DNA of 64,000 nt from CG2-30-46-19 sp034414555 (GTDB lineage Bacteria; Chloroflexota; Dehalococcoidia; GIF9; AB-539-J10). The stretch is from NCBI GenBank assembly GCA_034414555.1, contig DAOUMA010000020.1, positions 1 through 64,000 on the forward strand, in the 5' to 3' direction. Both the position numbers and the translations under genes were made by a program. The notes below the pieces were generated by a model. That model was not told the DNA's origin and searched no databases. It saw only the letters and a list, made by a program, of their open reading frames with translations. Of this stretch, positions 47,270 through 55,306 are shown one piece after another. The stretch's first letter is position 1; the number at the start of each line of letters is the position of its first letter.

Positions 47270-49234
47270 ATGGCTGATATCAAAAAGAGGATTGGTGCTT
47301 TTCTTGGTAGTTTATTGTTGATTCTTGCGTTTATGTTAACTATTTTGCCTATAACCATAGTTGCCTATTCTAATTACCCTTTATCATCCAGTGATACTGA
47401 AATAGCCAGTGCTTTAGATTACTTGCGTAACAACCAGACAATTCAAGGTGATATCGGGGGTTTTGCTACTTCAGCATGGGTGACTATGGCAATAGCTACT
47501 GCTGGGGAAGACCCGCATGATTGGAAGGCGGGAAACAATTCCTCCATCGTTGATTATCTCGCTACTAGTGCTGGGAACGCCACTTCAGTTACCGATTATG
47601 CCAGGATGACTCTAGCGATAGTTGCTGCCGATGAAGCCCCAACGAGCTTTGGGGGCAGAGATTTTGTAAATCTGTTGAAGGGGCAATACAACAGCGGTCA
47701 GATTGGTGACACGTCCTTGCTCAACGATGATTTTTGGGGAGTGATGGCTCTTATTTCCGCTGGTGAAAGCTCAAGCTCAGAGATTGTTGCTAACTCAGTG
47801 GCTTTTATTAAGGATAATCAGAACGGTGATGGTGGCTGGAGTTGGGGAGTGGGGCAGGGTAGCGATGTCGATGACACTGCCTGTGCTGTAATGGCTTTGA
47901 TTGCTGCCGGGGAAAGTTCAAGCTCAAATGCTATCGCAAATGGCCTAATTTATATTAAATCCCAGCAGGCGGATAATGGTGGCTTCCTATCTTGGGGAAC
48001 AACTAACCCGTCCACCAATTCTTGGGCAATTGACGCCATTGTAGCTGCGGGACAGAACCCGACGAGCAGTTACTGGACAAAGAATAATAATACCCCTATC
48101 GATGACTTACTTGGCTTTCAGGATACCACTAACGGCTCCTTCCCTGATTGGCAAGGCAACCCTTCTTCATGGACTACTGCTTATGCCATACCAGCTCTTC
48201 TGGGCGAGCCGTATCCAGTCAAAATTCTGGAACCTGAAAAAAGGGTGCAGGTCTATGTAAGGATTGAAGGGCAATCCAGCACTATCTGGAGTGGGAATGT
48301 AACTGTTACCGAGTCTAATATTACGGCTGATAACAGCGGCAAAACTTATCATCTATCAGACCCAACTGCTCTGGGAGCTCTGGATGAGGCCTCCAACCAT
48401 GAGGAGAGATTCTCGTATTATGTGACCGATAAATACGGAGGATTATATGTAAGTTCCATTGCTGGCGAAGAGCCGAGTGGAGCAAATGGCTGGATGTATC
48501 GGGTAGATTACTATAGCCCTAGCGTTGGCGCTGACCAATTTATACTTGGTGAGACAACGCCTCCGGCTCCTCCACATAGGGAAGTGCTTTTCTATTATGG
48601 AGCCTGGACTGCCTTTCCCTTGAAGATATCTGTAGATAAAACTGCAGTGGCTAAGGGTGAGGAATTCAGTGTCACCGTGAGCGTATATAATGATACTGCT
48701 CACGATTGGTCAGTTTGCGAAAATGCTACTGTCTATGCTGACCATGCTTACACAACTGGCAGTGATGGCGAGGTAAACATCACTATAGATAGGGATGGTG
48801 CCTTTAATGTCTTTGCTGAAAAGAGTGGCTGCATCCGAAGTGACAAGGTTTCAGTCACAGTAGGAACAGGGGTAGAAAGCTCTCACGGACAAGTCAACTT
48901 ATCGGCCACAATTGCCCCGGCAATCTCTATTGAGGTAACTCCGGATAGTATCGATTTTGGCAATCTGGCACTAGGATATACTGGCGATGCCCATACTATA
49001 ACTATCGAGAATAAAGGTGGCCTGCCAGTTACAGTTACGGCTGAGGTAACTGACCAGGCGCAAGGCTTGTTTAGCAACGGGTTAAGACTGGATAATAACT
49101 CGTGGCATTCATTCAATGAGACAATAAATGTTAATGACAATTTGGAAACTCAAGCTAAACTGGCTGTTCCCCTAGATTACGCTGGCGTTGGCCCAAAGAC
49201 CGGTACCTTAACTTTCTGGGCAGAGGGGGCTTGA
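47270..49234 (+). CDS. Exported alpha/alpha-barrel plus DUF4430 protein, intrinsic-factor-like
   Basis: 654 residues. A signal peptide or anchor helix is at about 5-35. Residues about 45-320 are squalene-cyclase/prenyltransferase-like helical repeats (VAFIKDNQNGDGGWSWG, DDTACAVMALIAAGES, QQADNGGFLSWG). Residues about 330-450 are a DUF4430 domain (VQVYVRIEGQSSTIWSG; GANGWMYRVDYY). Two beta domains follow, the last with SIDFGNLALGYTG. Barrel plus DUF4430-like beta domain is the architecture of intrinsic factor and transcobalamin, which grip cobalamin between them. Corrinoid binding is inferred. The ATG at 47270 has AAAGGAGGG upstream; GTG 47252 is less likely. Confidence 0.75.
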   Translation: MADIKKRIGAFLGSLLLILAFMLTILPITIVAYSNYPLSSSDTEIASALDYLRNNQTIQGDIGGFATSAWVTMAIATAGEDPHDWKAGNNSSIVDYLATSAGNATSVTDYARMTLAIVAADEAPTSFGGRDFVNLLKGQYNSGQIGDTSLLNDDFWGVMALISAGESSSSEIVANSVAFIKDNQNGDGGWSWGVGQGSDVDDTACAVMALIAAGESSSSNAIANGLIYIKSQQADNGGFLSWGTTNPSTNSWAIDAIVAAGQNPTSSYWTKNNNTPIDDLLGFQDTTNGSFPDWQGNPSSWTTAYAIPALLGEPYPVKILEPEKRVQVYVRIEGQSSTIWSGNVTVTESNITADNSGKTYHLSDPTALGALDEASNHEERFSYYVTDKYGGLYVSSIAGEEPSGANGWMYRVDYYSPSVGADQFILGETTPPAPPHREVLFYYGAWTAFPLKISVDKTAVAKGEEFSVTVSVYNDTAHDWSVCENATVYADHAYTTGSDGEVNITIDRDGAFNVFAEKSGCIRSDKVSVTVGTGVESSHGQVNLSATIAPAISIEVTPDSIDFGNLALGYTGDAHTITIENKGGLPVTVTAEVTDQAQGLFSNGLRLDNNSWHSFNETINVNDNLETQAKLAVPLDYAGVGPKTGTLTFWAEGA

Positions 49235-49383
49235 ATCTCTGTCAGGAGTTTCTATTGGGGGTAGTCCTTAGCAAATTAGCCTTGGATCTTTGATGCTAGA
49301 AGTATATGGGAACCCAACTATGTAGGCCGGGAAGTAGCCTCTATAGCTACCCCTAAATTGGCATTCTATTAGTAGGTGAAATA

Positions 49384-49881
49384 TTGGCTAGAGCAGGTAA
49401 GCTTTTAATAGTTTCTTTGCTAGTGATTGTATTATCTTCTCTGTTTTCCCTTTCTTCAACGATGGCCGTAGGTGTGGGTGTTGCTCCTAAGGAGTTGGAT
49501 TTCAATGTTTGTCCTGGAATGTCGGTTACCAAGGTATTATATGTGGTCAACACCGGAGACAACGAGACTAGTTATAAAGTGTATGTAGATGGGGAAAACC
49601 ACAATCTGTTTGATATCTCTCCTGCAGGATTTTCTTTAGCTCCGCAAGCTAATAAGGCGGTGCAGATAACTGTCTCTCCTCCCTTGCTTTCGGTTGGCGA
49701 CCATGCTGCTTACATCTATGTAGCTGCCACAAATCCATCTGCACAGCTTGAGATGGGAGCGGGGATCAAGGTGACCGTTCACCTTCATATCGCTAGCTGG
49801 CCGTTGTATGTGGCGATTGGCATAATTGTTTTGCTTATAGCTCTAGCAGCATTTTTAGCCTGGAGAAGGAGAAGATATTGA
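49384..49881 (+). CDS. Membrane-anchored Ig-like surface protein
   Basis: 165 residues. An N-terminal signal (LLIVSLLVIVLSSLFSL) precedes a beta-sandwich of about 100 residues (GVGVAPKELDFNVCPGMS, VNTGDNETSYKVYV, ISPAGFSLAPQ) like extracellular CARDB/DUF916-type folds. A C-terminal membrane helix (WPLYVAIGIIVLLIALAAFLA) ends in RRRRY. The start is TTG 49384 with AGGTGA upstream. It may hold the preceding secreted protein at the cell surface, since that one lacks a C-terminal anchor. Confidence 0.7.
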   Translation: MARAGKLLIVSLLVIVLSSLFSLSSTMAVGVGVAPKELDFNVCPGMSVTKVLYVVNTGDNETSYKVYVDGENHNLFDISPAGFSLAPQANKAVQITVSPPLLSVGDHAAYIYVAATNPSAQLEMGAGIKVTVHLHIASWPLYVAIGIIVLLIALAAFLAWRRRRY

Positions 49882-49947
49882 GACTGTGTCACTACGAGCA
49901 AGGCAATCTCGTAAATCCCAAATCCGAAATACTAAACAATGTCGGTA

Positions 49948-50016
49948 TTGACATTTCATTCTAGGTTATTTATACTAGCGTAGTCAAGCTTACTTGCTTA
50001 TAGTAAAGTAGAATTG
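49948..50016 (+). promoter_or_regulatory. Promoter and conserved leader of the DUF4430 cluster (copy 2)
   Basis: TTGACA (49948-49953), a 17-base spacer and TATACT (49971-49976). The element TCAAGCTTACTTG..TAAAGTAGAATTG (49984-50016) aligns over 33 bases with 47211-47243. It ends ten bases before the ATG at 50027. Confidence 0.75.
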
Positions 50017-50026
50017 TTGTTATAAA

Positions 50027-50458
50027 ATGAAAAGGATTTGGCTCATACTGATAGTGCTACTTGCCGGGGTCGGAATAGTGGTAGGAGGAATAGGGCTTGC
50101 TAAAATTAATGAGTTAAATAATCGCCTTAATACCTTCGAAGAGGCATATGTTACTGAAAATGTAACCCTGTCTATAGATTATGGTGCTTTAAAGCCAACA
50201 GAATCACACGAGCTCTCACTACCAGGTAGTGCTACTGCCTGGGATGCGTTAAACAGAGTTGCTGAAGTTAATGCAACCTGGTATGAAGAATATGGCTCTC
50301 ACTTCATAAATGGTATTAATGGGGTGGGTACTGAGGAAACACTTCCGAGCCACTGGTGGCAGTATTATATAAATGGAGAGATTGCGTCTGTGGGCGTTGA
50401 TAAGCTCACCTTAGAAAATGGGGACCATATTGATTTCAAATATGAAGTTCCGTTATGA
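50027..50458 (+). CDS. Membrane-anchored DUF4430 protein (transcobalamin beta-domain-like)
   Basis: 143 residues. An N-terminal membrane helix (IWLILIVLLAGVGIVVGGIG) is followed by a short coil and a DUF4430 domain: TAWDALNRVAEV, SHFINGINGVG, HWWQYYINGEIASVGVDKL and ENGDHIDFKYE. The WWQYYING..G...L..GD segment matches the cobalamin-facing beta domain of transcobalamin in pattern. No strong ribosome site precedes the ATG. It is 18 bases before the S-component gene, consistent with delivering a corrinoid to it. Confidence 0.8.
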   Translation: MKRIWLILIVLLAGVGIVVGGIGLAKINELNNRLNTFEEAYVTENVTLSIDYGALKPTESHELSLPGSATAWDALNRVAEVNATWYEEYGSHFINGINGVGTEETLPSHWWQYYINGEIASVGVDKLTLENGDHIDFKYEVPL

Positions 50459-50476
50459 TATAAGGGAGGTGAGTAG

Positions 50477-51091
50477 ATGAAGATTTTGTCGGTATTTAAA
50501 AAAGAACTCAAAACGAAGAGGCCTCTTTTTGCGCTCATTCTACTAGGGATTGGGGGTCTGGGGCGACTCCTCCTGGCTGATGTGCCAAATATAGAAACCG
50601 TCCTCGTCGTCAGCATGCTTGCTGGGTGCATGCTCGGCGGTCTCTACACGCTCTTTATCCCTATTACAGTTATGGCGATTACTGATTTTCAGATATCAGG
50701 CAGTTTCCATCCCATTTTCTTAGCCACATGGTCAGGCTTTATTTTCCTTGGCTTCATTGGGTATTTACTAAGAAACAGGCGTCAAGCCTCCTTGGGATTC
50801 ATTGGCATTCTCTTAGGCGCTGGTTTAGCTGGAACGGTTCTTTTTGATTTCTGGACTGATATTTGGTGGTGGTATTTGATGTATCCCGGGCATACGTTGA
50901 ATAACTTCATCCAGGTGTTAATGCTTCAGATACCATTTACGCTGAGGCATCTCCTCTCTACGGCTATATTTGTGCCATTAGTCTCTGTTCCATTGCTCTA
51001 TCTCTATGAGCATGGCTGGCAAGCAGCTTATAGCTTGATTAAAGGCATGCTTCGCCGGCCATCTGATGCTCGGTACGCTGCTTTTCGCTGA
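50477..51091 (+). CDS. ECF-type transporter S-component-like membrane protein
   Basis: 204 residues, about six membrane segments. GRLLLADVPNIETVLVVSMLAG and LGGLYTLFIPITVMAITDF follow the pattern of ECF S-components (a RIALA.P.v.pv.f...AG start). WWWYLMYPGHTLNNFIQVLMLQIPF is a substrate-side loop candidate. AAGGGAGG ribosome site. The shared ECF energising subunits (EcfA, EcfA', EcfT) are not in the window. Corrinoid as substrate is inferred only from the DUF4430 neighbours. Confidence 0.72.
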   Translation: MKILSVFKKELKTKRPLFALILLGIGGLGRLLLADVPNIETVLVVSMLAGCMLGGLYTLFIPITVMAITDFQISGSFHPIFLATWSGFIFLGFIGYLLRNRRQASLGFIGILLGAGLAGTVLFDFWTDIWWWYLMYPGHTLNNFIQVLMLQIPFTLRHLLSTAIFVPLVSVPLLYLYEHGWQAAYSLIKGMLRRPSDARYAAFR

Positions 51092-51167
51092 ACTTGGCAC
51101 CAAGACCATAGCCGTAATCCATAATGGAAAGATATAAGAGGCGATTCACCTGGACCTATCAGGCTGA

Positions 51168-51305
51168 ATAATCCTCATCGGCATCGGAATTTTAATCCCG
51201 TTAAGTAGAAAATGGTTGGCAGGCTTTGGCGTTATCTCCGCCTTTATCTTCGGGCTTATACTGAATGTCTATTTCTGGCGATACCTTGCCTGTGCTCGTA
51301 ATTAG
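51168..51305 (+). pseudogene. Remnant of a membrane protein gene (S-component-like C-terminus)
   Basis: An open frame without start codon reading IILIGIGILIPLSRKWLAGF and on to GLILNVYFWRYLACARN, then TAG. The hydrophobic pattern with LNVYFW resembles parts of ECF S-components. An in-frame TGA precedes it. The remaining sequence to 51407 shows nothing else clear. Confidence 0.45.
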
Positions 51306-51407
51306 CACCTTGCTCTTCGCTGAGCTTAACAGTTTCTGTTTCGGTGCTTCCTTGTTGGAATAATAGTATATATAATAGTAAAATAGGGCTGAAGTGAAGA
51401 TAATAAA

Positions 51408-51572
51408 ATGGCTGGTAGCCAGAGTTTCGTGCCTTCAGCCAGGCAGAGAACTAAAATGTCAGTGGAGAAACTATGTTTGGTTTACCGGGACGTTCTTACT
51501 ACAGTTAGCGGAAGCAGTCCCGGAAGAGAATTGAGGGTTGTTACCGCTATGAAGGTACTAGCATGCAAATAG
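51408..51572 (+). CDS. Possible 54-residue protein before pilT, unrecognised
   Basis: ATG 51408 to TAG 51572, overlapping the pilT start by ten bases. It begins MAGSQSFVPSARQRTKMSVE. No ribosome site stronger than GAAG is visible and no family is known. A 7-bp hairpin (CCGGGAC..GTCCCGG, about 51487-51525) lies within it. It could equally be the pilT leader region. Confidence 0.28.
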   Translation: MAGSQSFVPSARQRTKMSVEKLCLVYRDVLTTVSGSSPGRELRVVTAMKVLACK

Positions 51573-52615
51573 ATGAGCTTCTTCGCCTAATGGTAGAAAA
51601 GGATGCCTCAGATTTACATTTGAGGGTTCCAAGCCCACCGGTGCTGCGTATCGATGGTGTGCTTATACCACAGCAAGATTTGCCGCCAGTTACCCCCACA
51701 GATGTTGAAGAGGCTTTTGAGCATATTACTGTTGAAAGTCAACAGAAGGCTTTTCGCCAAAAACTGGAGTTAGATTTAGCCTACAGTGTTCCTGGGTTAG
51801 CTGGATTTCGAGTCAACGTGTTATACCAAAGAAGGACAATGAGCATCGCCTTCCGCCGGATACCACCTACAGTTCCGACTATTGATGAACTCGAGTTACC
51901 CCAGATTTGCAAAAGTCTTATTCTTAGGCCCAGAGGGCTTATCTTGGTTACCGGGCCTACAGGAAGCGGCAAGAGCACCACTCTAGCCGCAATGATTGAC
52001 TATCTTAATGAGAATGAAGAGCGGAACGTCATCACTATTGAGGACCCCATTGAATACTTGCATCAAAACAAAAAATGCATTATCGCCCAGCGAGAGCTGG
52101 GTGATGATGCTAAGTCATTCGCCAGTGCCTTGCTTCATGTTCTCCGTCACGACCCTGATGTGATTCTCGTGGGCGAGATGCGTGACCTGGAGACCATAAG
52201 CACAGCTATCACTGCAGCGGAAGCAGGACAGCTAGTGCTGACAACATTACACACCATTGATGCTGTCCAGACTGTTGACCGCATAATTGATGTCTTTCCT
52301 CCCGACCAGCAACGCCAGATTAGATTACAGCTATCCCAGATAATAGAAGCGGTGCTGTCGCAGACCCTGTTGCCACGGATTGGAGGCAAAGGGAGAATAG
52401 CGGCTTTTGAGATTTTGGTTGCTACCCCTGCTGTTAGAAACTTAATTCGCACTAGCAAAACCTTTGAATTGCCCGGTATTATGCAGATTGGTGCTAAAGA
52501 CGGTCTACAGACTTTGAACCAGTCATTAGCTTACCTGGTGAAAAACCACAAGGTCACTGCTAAAGAAGCTATGAAGAGAAGCAGCGACCCAGAGCAACTT
52601 AAAAAGTTGATTTAG
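51563..52615 (+). CDS. pilT: PilT-type twitching motility ATPase
   Basis: 350 residues, the usual PilT length. An N-terminal PAS-like domain (LLRLMVEKDASDLHLRVPSPP), Walker A GPTGSGKST, the Asp box ITIEDPIEYLH, Walker B DPDVILVGEMRD, the His box LTTLHTIDAVQTVDRIIDVFP and a C-terminal LIRTSKTFELPG. It retracts type IV pili. No pilin or other pil gene is near, so it is isolated here. The start at 51563 is fixed by the family N-terminus. Confidence 0.92.
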   Translation: MQIDELLRLMVEKDASDLHLRVPSPPVLRIDGVLIPQQDLPPVTPTDVEEAFEHITVESQQKAFRQKLELDLAYSVPGLAGFRVNVLYQRRTMSIAFRRIPPTVPTIDELELPQICKSLILRPRGLILVTGPTGSGKSTTLAAMIDYLNENEERNVITIEDPIEYLHQNKKCIIAQRELGDDAKSFASALLHVLRHDPDVILVGEMRDLETISTAITAAEAGQLVLTTLHTIDAVQTVDRIIDVFPPDQQRQIRLQLSQIIEAVLSQTLLPRIGGKGRIAAFEILVATPAVRNLIRTSKTFELPGIMQIGAKDGLQTLNQSLAYLVKNHKVTAKEAMKRSSDPEQLKKLI

Positions 52616-52729
52616 GAGTACTGGCGCATCTGATTCTTCGGCGTCAGCTTCATCCTGGGTCTAGTTAGCCCAGCTACGAAACCTTGGTCTGCTAATGTAC
52701 AGCTTATTCAGGGGGATAGGTGTCGCCTC

Positions 52730-52850
52730 AAAGAAAGGCAAAAAGTCAAAATGACAGAGCAAAAATGAGTCAAAAATCAAAGATCAAAATGAGGAAGGTT
52801 TTTACAGTTTAATTTGTGATTTTGACTTTTTATGTTTGATTTTTGATATT
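52730..52850. repeat. AT-rich imperfect inverted repeat region
   Basis: AAAAAGTCAAAAT (about 52740) is found inverted at about 52818 (ATTTTGACTTTTT), and GTCAAAAATCAAAGATC is mirrored by GATTTTTGAT. It is part of the non-coding stretch 52616-53156, together with the next repeat and a TCATTGCGAGCGAAG copy. Confidence 0.45.
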
Positions 52851-53055
52851 GTTTGGGATTTAGAGCTTGGGATTTAGGATTTCAACTCAGAAATTGCTCC
52901 GTCGCCTCCGGATTTTGTAGTTGCCCGATTCATCAGGCACAATTGCCCAATAAATTGGGCAACTACATTCTTAAACTATGCCTCGCAACGACAAAGAGGT
53001 GGTGTCATTGCGAGCGAAGTATAACAATCCCCCGGATTAACAATCCGAGGGATTG
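52845..53055. repeat. GTAGTTGCC hairpin repeat (copy B) fused to a TCATTGCGAG repeat
   Basis: Core 52917-52966 is the reverse complement of copy C (29310) with one difference. Flanks match copy A (17124-17273). 52983-53055 adds CTCGCAACGACA, TCATTGCGAGCGAAG and CAATCCCCCGGATTAAC. No gene is visible in 52616-53156. Confidence 0.75.
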
Positions 53056-53156
53056 CTGAATGCTATAGCTTATCTCCTACCTGCCTCTAACCAAGGTAAG
53101 GCACATTCTTAACTGCCCTTGCAGTCAAGAGCTTTAAGCCAGGCTCTCCAGTCAGC

Positions 53157-53783
53157 TTATTTGCAAATTGGCTTACCAACCGGCAGAATCAACCTTCCAA
53201 AGCCATAGAGCAGTGTCAAGGCTATGCCAATGTAGAGCATTATCCAGCCACCTACTCCGATGCACCAACCAGCTATTACCCCCATCGTGTCCCATATTCC
53301 CATTGGCAAAGGACCATGCAAGGTATTGACAGCTAAAAAGAATATGCCAATCACAAATATGAGCAAGCCTATAGAAATCACCCCACTCTGCCGTCCCAGG
53401 ATCGGGACGAAAGTCGCCAGGATTATGCCAAGCACGAAATATACTATTCCATTAACAACGTTGGTGGGCGCAAGAATAAGACCAACAGTTGTTAGCGGCG
53501 ATCCGCCCCACAGGAGGAACACGAAACTTAGCGCCGGAGCACCGAAGAACAGTACGCCGAAACATAGGTTCACTACTCCGGTAGTCGTATCCCCTCTTTT
53601 CAAGGCTATCAGCCCAACCATTGTTAGAAGCAGCGCTGCTGCGAAAAGCCAGGCAATGAAAACGGAGATATCGGTTACCGGTATCCTGTGCGTCAGGATA
53701 GCCCAGACGGCGGTAGTGCCAGCAGCAGTGGCAAACAAACCCGCCGCTGTGGGGTCACCCCATGTTGACCCTTGCTGTGCCAT
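53157..53783 (-). CDS. GPR1/FUN34/YaaH-family (acetate uptake-type) membrane protein
   Basis: 208 residues with six membrane segments. The N-terminus WGDPTAAGLFATAAGTTAVWA takes the place of the family motif NPAPLGL, and TNVVNGIVYFVLGIILATF and GIWDTMGVIAGWCIGVGGW are further segments. Relatives carry acetate or succinate, or act as ammonium-linked permeases. The substituted motif (DPTAAGL) leaves the substrate open. AGGAGGTGACAA precedes the ATG. Confidence 0.72.
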   Translation of the reverse strand: MAQQGSTWGDPTAAGLFATAAGTTAVWAILTHRIPVTDISVFIAWLFAAALLLTMVGLIALKRGDTTTGVVNLCFGVLFFGAPALSFVFLLWGGSPLTTVGLILAPTNVVNGIVYFVLGIILATFVPILGRQSGVISIGLLIFVIGIFFLAVNTLHGPLPMGIWDTMGVIAGWCIGVGGWIMLYIGIALTLLYGFGRLILPVGKPICK

Positions 53784-53821
53784 TTGTCACCTCCTCTTTT
53801 TGATATTCAGTCGGGTATTAC

Positions 53822-53850
53822 TATACAATGGACTATAGTACTATTGTCAA
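53822..53850 (-). promoter_or_regulatory. Promoter of the acetate-transporter-family gene
   Basis: Minus-strand TTGACA (53850-53845), a 17-base spacer and TGTATA (53827-53822), with TATAGT two bases further. The palindrome ACTATAGT lies in the spacer. The rest of 53851-54040 shows nothing recognisable. Confidence 0.5.
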
Positions 53851-54046
53851 TACCCTATACTCATCTCCAATTGTTTAGTAACACATTAGCCTCTTCTTTC
53901 TATCATTGCCGGGCACCTTATTCTTTTAAGCTATTGACAAAGTCAGCGTTTTCAGGGACGACGAATTGCTTAATATCAGGACATCCGAGGAAAACACAAA
54001 CGATGTTGGTTCACTGTGAATCGTCAACAAAAATGAATCTGGTATT

Positions 54047-54097
54047 CAGGGACACAATACTTGATTTGTGGTAGGCTTAGTTAGTATTGTGTCCTGG
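54047..54097 (+). promoter_or_regulatory. Long hairpin before the DUF296 gene
   Basis: Arms CAGGGACACAATACT (54047-54061) and AGTATTGTGTCCTGG (54083-54097) pair over 15 bases with few mismatches, loop 21 bases. It ends seven bases before the AGGAGG ribosome site. Loop and right arm recur at 54732-54769, so it may be part of a mobile or repeated element. Confidence 0.6.
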
Positions 54098-54116
54098 AAT
54101 TCATAGGAGGTTAACG

Positions 54117-54569
54117 ATGAAAGCATGTGAAGGACAAATTGGACGGGTTTTCATGATACGGCTCGAGGATGGGGATGTGGTGCCCGAATGTGTTGAGCAT
54201 TTTGCCGAGGAGAACGGAGTATTTGTGGGACATGCTATTTTAGTGGGTGGAATTGGAGCTGGCGATATTGTTGTTGGCCCGCGGCTTTCAGAAGAAATGC
54301 CGCCAACGCCAATGCTCTTGCCCATTGACGGAGCACATGAGGTGCTGGGGGTAGGCGTACTCGCTCCCGGTGAAGATAGCAAACCGACTCTGCATATCCA
54401 TGCTGCGCTGGGACGGGCAGGACAAACCATGACTGGATGCCTGCGGTATGGTGTCACGACATGGCTTGTAGGGGAGGTCGTCCTCTATGAAATCCTCGGT
54501 GCGGACATGGTGCGTATCACGGACGAGCGGAGTGGCTTCGAGCTTCTGGAGACTGGGATCAATCACTGA
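54117..54569 (+). CDS. DUF296/PPC-domain protein
   Basis: 150 residues forming one PPC (plant and prokaryote conserved) domain: RVFMIRLEDGDVVPECVEHFAEE, GHAILVGGIGAGDIVVGP, HEVLGVGVLAPGEDSKPTLHIHAALGR and TGCLRYGVTTWLVGEVVLYEI. The three His of the metal-binding pattern (LHIHAALGR and an upstream one) appear present. Function in bacteria unknown; some bind DNA or metal. AGGAGG precedes the ATG by six bases. Confidence 0.87.
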   Translation: MKACEGQIGRVFMIRLEDGDVVPECVEHFAEENGVFVGHAILVGGIGAGDIVVGPRLSEEMPPTPMLLPIDGAHEVLGVGVLAPGEDSKPTLHIHAALGRAGQTMTGCLRYGVTTWLVGEVVLYEILGADMVRITDERSGFELLETGINH

Positions 54570-54597
54570 GAGCTTTTTATTCGAGGGAATGATAACG

Positions 54598-54690
54598 CAT
54601 GTCATTGCAAGCCCCTTCGCTTCCTGTCATTCTGAGCCGAAGGCGAAGAATCTCACCTTCACTTAGGGCAGGCTCCAGCGTGGCAATCTC
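54598..54690. repeat. TCATTGCAAGCCCCTTCG-type repeats
   Basis: TCATTGCAAGCC, TCATTCTGAGCCGAAGGCGAAG and GTGGCAATCTC are members of the TCATTGCGAG family. They lie between the DUF296 gene and the second hairpin copy. Confidence 0.5.
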
Positions 54691-54731
54691 GGTGAGGGGA
54701 TATTCAGTGGCATTTGGGGAATAATATCTAT

Positions 54732-54769
54732 CTTGTAGTAGGCTTAATTGGTATTGTGTCCCGAATTCC
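54732..54769 (+). repeat. Second copy of the DUF296 upstream repeat
   Basis: CTTGTAGTAGGCTTAATTGG then TATTGTGTCCCGAATTCC matches 54065-54102 at most positions, in direct orientation about 670 bases away. The left arm is largely degraded here. Confidence 0.6.
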
Positions 54770-54817
54770 AATCGTGGCCTTCTAAGAAAGCCCATTTCTT
54801 CCTTTCGTTTTGCAAAT

Positions 54818-55189
54818 TCAACCAAGGTCTCGTGCGTATAGTTCTGGCAGAAATTCAGGGAAATGCTGCATCTCTTCTTTAATGTGCTTGCGCAAAGCGC
54901 TGCGGCACATTCGAGGCGTTTTTGCTGGTAGTCGGAATGTCGAGCGCATCCGCGTTCCGTAAGATTCCGACTTATACTCGTGAACAAGCCAGGCGATGGG
55001 CATGTCGTCCTGACCGAAGATACTGGTTGCCAGGACATAGACGTAAATTGCGGGGATAGGCACCGAACTTGATTCCTCCCAGCGGATACGCAAGATATTG
55101 GAGATTCCGCCAATCTTCTCTCGAACGAGCTGGGTAGCACCGGCATGCCCGCTCTTGCCCGGTGATACTTCCCATTCAAACGAAATAGG
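54818..55189 (-). pseudogene. Unrecognised open frame without a start, probable gene remnant
   Basis: 124 codons reading PISFEWEVSPGKSGHAGATQ and on through LRIRWEESSSVPIPAIYVYVL and KHIKEEMQHFPEFLPELY to a stop. Composition looks protein-like, but there is no ATG, GTG or TTG near its beginning, where two in-frame TAA codons precede it. No family recognised. Probably the 3' part of a gene whose start is lost. Confidence 0.4.
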
Positions 55190-55306
55190 TTATTATAATA
55201 AGAAAACAAGTAGGGAGAATCTGGTGCGGAGGTGAGCGAGCTTTGCAAAACATAGTTCAGCCTCAGAGGAGGAGAGAAGCACTTCCTGTTTGCTACAATT
55301 AGTTAA

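Noticed and set aside
47087..47270. Cobalamin riboswitch before the DUF4430 cluster
   Set aside because: The B12-box and conserved aptamer core were not found; only a short dyad-bearing leader is present.
53260..53838. Plus-strand 192-codon frame opposite the acetate-transporter-family gene
   Set aside because: The minus strand encodes a six-helix membrane protein with promoter and ribosome site; the plus frame is its antisense shadow.
54577..55248. A 223-codon minus-strand frame
   Set aside because: It reads through repeats and across a different, more protein-like frame at 54818-55189; its composition is not protein-like.
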